Shown: piece after piece, positions 6,891 through 8,134 of the stretch | How the letters are laid out: every line of letters starts with the position of its first letter | Position numbering within the stretch: position 1 is the first letter of the stretch | Assembly (NCBI GenBank): GCA_937925525.1 | Contig: CALALS010000033.1 | Location: forward strand, 1 to 8,134 | Direction of reading: 5' to 3' | Source: an uncultured Flavobacteriales bacterium | GTDB lineage: Bacteria; Bacteroidota; Bacteroidia; Flavobacteriales_E; Vicingaceae | Length of the DNA: 8,134 bases | Notes under the pieces: generated by a model | Databases searched by the model: none | The model's input: the letters and a program-made list of their open reading frames with translations, nothing else | What the model was told of the DNA's origin: nothing | Made by a program: the position numbers and the translations under genes

Positions 6891-7658
6891 TTACTTTCCA
6901 AATTCTCTTAACCTTATGGCGGTAAGCACTTTTTTGGTATAAAGCGGGAAGTCTCCGTTCATCATCCAGCTGTAGTAAGAAGGGTCTTTTTTTAATACTT
7001 CGGCAACGGTTTTTCCTTTGTGTTTTCCAAAGTTAAATACTTCTTTTCCGTCTTTATTAAATACTATCCTTCCCATTAAATCAGCAGAATCGTGCATTTT
7101 AGAAAATTTTTCTAAATAATCTACACTGGGTTCAAGGTCGTTATATTTTTCCAGTTGGGCTTCTAGTACTTCATAGGTGGCTTTAATATCAGCTTCTGCA
7201 CTATGGGCATTTTCTAATGATTTATCGCAGTAGAACTTATATGCGGCAACCAATGTACGTTGCTCCATTTTGTGAAAAATGTTTTGTACATCTATGAATT
7301 TTCTGCTTTCAAAATCAAAGTCAACTTCTACTCTTAAAAATTCTTCTACTAAAACAGGAATGTCAAACTTATTGGAGTTATAACCCGCCAAATCACAATT
7401 TTTTAAGAAAACTAAAAGCTCAGGAGCTATTTGTTTAAAAGTAGGAGCGTCTGCAATGTCTTTATCATAAATTCCATGAATCTCGGATGATTCTTTAGGT
7501 ATGGGCATTTCAGGATTTACTCTTTTGGTATAAGTTTCTTTGGTGCCGTCCGGTAAAATCTTTAAGATGGAAATTTCTACTATTCTGTCTTTTGCGGTGT
7601 TAACTCCTGTTGTTTCCAGGTCAAAAAAAGCTAAGGGCTTGTTTAGTTTTAAATTCAT
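6891..7658 (-). CDS. DEDDh 3'-5' exonuclease with ExoX-like C-terminal domain
   Basis: Predicted cytoplasmic exonuclease of the DnaQ/RNase T superfamily (255 residues), removing nucleotides from 3' ends using two metal ions. Residues 8-170 hold the catalytic core: Exo I FFDLETTG (D13, E15), Exo II AGYNSNKFD (D99), and Exo III AHSAEAD (H152, D157). All DEDDh residues are present. Residues 208-237 (FNFGKHKGKTVAEVLKKDP, then YSWMMNGDF) match the C-terminal domain of exodeoxyribonuclease X, which suggests a free-standing repair-type nuclease rather than a DNA polymerase III epsilon subunit. The ATG at 7658 shares its A with the TAA stop of the upstream gene (TAATG), implying cotranscription and translational coupling. 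No promoter of its own is visible. The stop codon lies one base from that of the convergent surface-protein gene. Substrate (DNA or RNA) cannot be decided; the family call is secure. Confidence 0.93.
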   Translation of the reverse strand: MNLKLNKPLAFFDLETTGVNTAKDRIVEISILKILPDGTKETYTKRVNPEMPIPKESSEIHGIYDKDIADAPTFKQIAPELLVFLKNCDLAGYNSNKFDIPVLVEEFLRVEVDFDFESRKFIDVQNIFHKMEQRTLVAAYKFYCDKSLENAHSAEADIKATYEVLEAQLEKYNDLEPSVDYLEKFSKMHDSADLMGRIVFNKDGKEVFNFGKHKGKTVAEVLKKDPSYYSWMMNGDFPLYTKKVLTAIRLREFGK

Positions 7659-8134
7659 TAGTTAGGGCTAAGGTTAAAATCTTTCATGATAAAGTCTTGA
7701 AAATCACTTTTTCCAAGAATAGTTAATTCTTCTGCATAGGGTTTGTACCCGTCAACATCAATTAAAACTTGATATTTACCGGGCGATAGAATCATAATAA
7801 AATCTCCTTTATAATCAGACTGGTAACTTCCGACTTCTTCTTGTGTGTTTAAATCTATTACAGAAATGAAGCCTATCCCGGCACCTGTGCCACTAGTGTT
7901 TTTTAGGGTGGATTTTACAACGGCTTTTCGGGTGTCTTTTTCTACATATCTAACTCTGTAAATATCTTGATATCCGTACGAATCTTCTCTCCAACGTGCG
8001 ACATAGGCGTAATCTTCTTTAGCGGTAAAACTTATGCTCATATTATCACCTGTTGAGTTTAGTGGGTATCCTAAGTTCTCTGCCTGGCTCCATTCATTGT
8101 ATTCAGGATTCCAGGTAGATTTGAATAAATCATA
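7658..8134 (-). CDS. C-terminal part of a PD40 propeller + carboxypeptidase-regulatory-like envelope protein (5' end outside window)
   Basis: The frame stays open through the window edge at 8134, so this is the last 158 residues of a longer protein. The ATG at 8041 is internal: the 31 codons upstream of it encode a typical PD40 blade sequence (WSQAENLGYPLNSTGDN) that runs straight into MSISFTAKEDYAYVARW. Numbered from 8041, residues 1-30 finish the propeller, ending with DIYRV. Residues about 43-115 form a carboxypeptidase-regulatory/transthyretin-like beta sandwich (GFISVIDLNTQEEVG, SDYKGDFIMILSPGKYQVLI, DVDGYKPYAEELTI). The chain then stops at LSPN. In T9SS-associated proteins such as PorE these two domains are followed by a peptidoglycan-binding OmpA domain, which is absent here. 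A periplasmic or outer-membrane location is inferred from the family. It is coupled to the downstream exonuclease through a TAATG overlap. Confidence 0.85.
   Translation of the reverse strand, partial: YDLFKSTWNPEYNEWSQAENLGYPLNSTGDNMSISFTAKEDYAYVARWREDSYGYQDIYRVRYVEKDTRKAVVKSTLKNTSGTGAGIGFISVIDLNTQEEVGSYQSDYKGDFIMILSPGKYQVLIDVDGYKPYAEELTILGKSDFQDFIMKDFNLSPN

Noticed and set aside
6891..7658. Exonuclease as part of a defence or CRISPR-linked system
   Set aside because: No effector, sensor, Cas gene or repeat array accompanies it. An ExoX-like C-terminus points to ordinary nucleic-acid maintenance.

Overview
The window looks like chromosomal DNA of an AT-rich member of the Bacteroidota. Two large secreted proteins end in the two known type IX secretion system (T9SS) sorting domains, type A and type B. 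A PD40/carboxypeptidase-regulatory-like envelope protein is present, the start codons lack a clear Shine-Dalgarno sequence, and one site fits the Bacteroidota promoter pattern (TTG, then TAnnTTTG). The genus cannot be fixed from this stretch.

Layout from left to right: (1) 14-625, minus: a fumarylacetoacetate hydrolase (FAH) family enzyme very close to FAHD1/YcgM acylpyruvase/oxaloacetate decarboxylase. (2) 626-782: intergenic DNA holding a strong hairpin terminator for the gene to its right. (3) 783-4817, minus: a 1344-residue secreted protein with a propeller-like N-terminus, a parallel beta-helix-like middle, a helical module with an internal repeat, and a type A T9SS tail. (4) 4818-4924: a short divergent intergenic region with a predicted plus-strand promoter whose spacer contains a run of 12 A. 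(5) 4925-6889, plus: a secreted protein with an unrecognised N-terminal domain, Ig-like/SprB-like/PKD-like modules and a gliding-motility-type (CHU_C, type B) C-terminus. (6) 6891-7658, minus: a DEDDh 3'-5' exonuclease with an ExoX-like C-terminal domain. (7) 7658 to beyond 8134, minus: the C-terminal end of a PD40 + carboxypeptidase-regulatory-like protein, overlapping the exonuclease start by one base (TAATG).

The two T9SS cargo proteins are divergently arranged and are probably displayed on or released from the cell surface. The FAH enzyme and the exonuclease are housekeeping-type genes with no evident link to them. I see no defence system, CRISPR array, transposase or RNA gene. The most unusual signals are all in the plus-strand surface-protein gene: an abrupt change of base composition at a domain boundary (about 5795), what appears to be a dispersed repeat inserted in frame inside the sorting domain (6719-6742), and a cluster of slippage-prone simple repeats including one in the promoter spacer.
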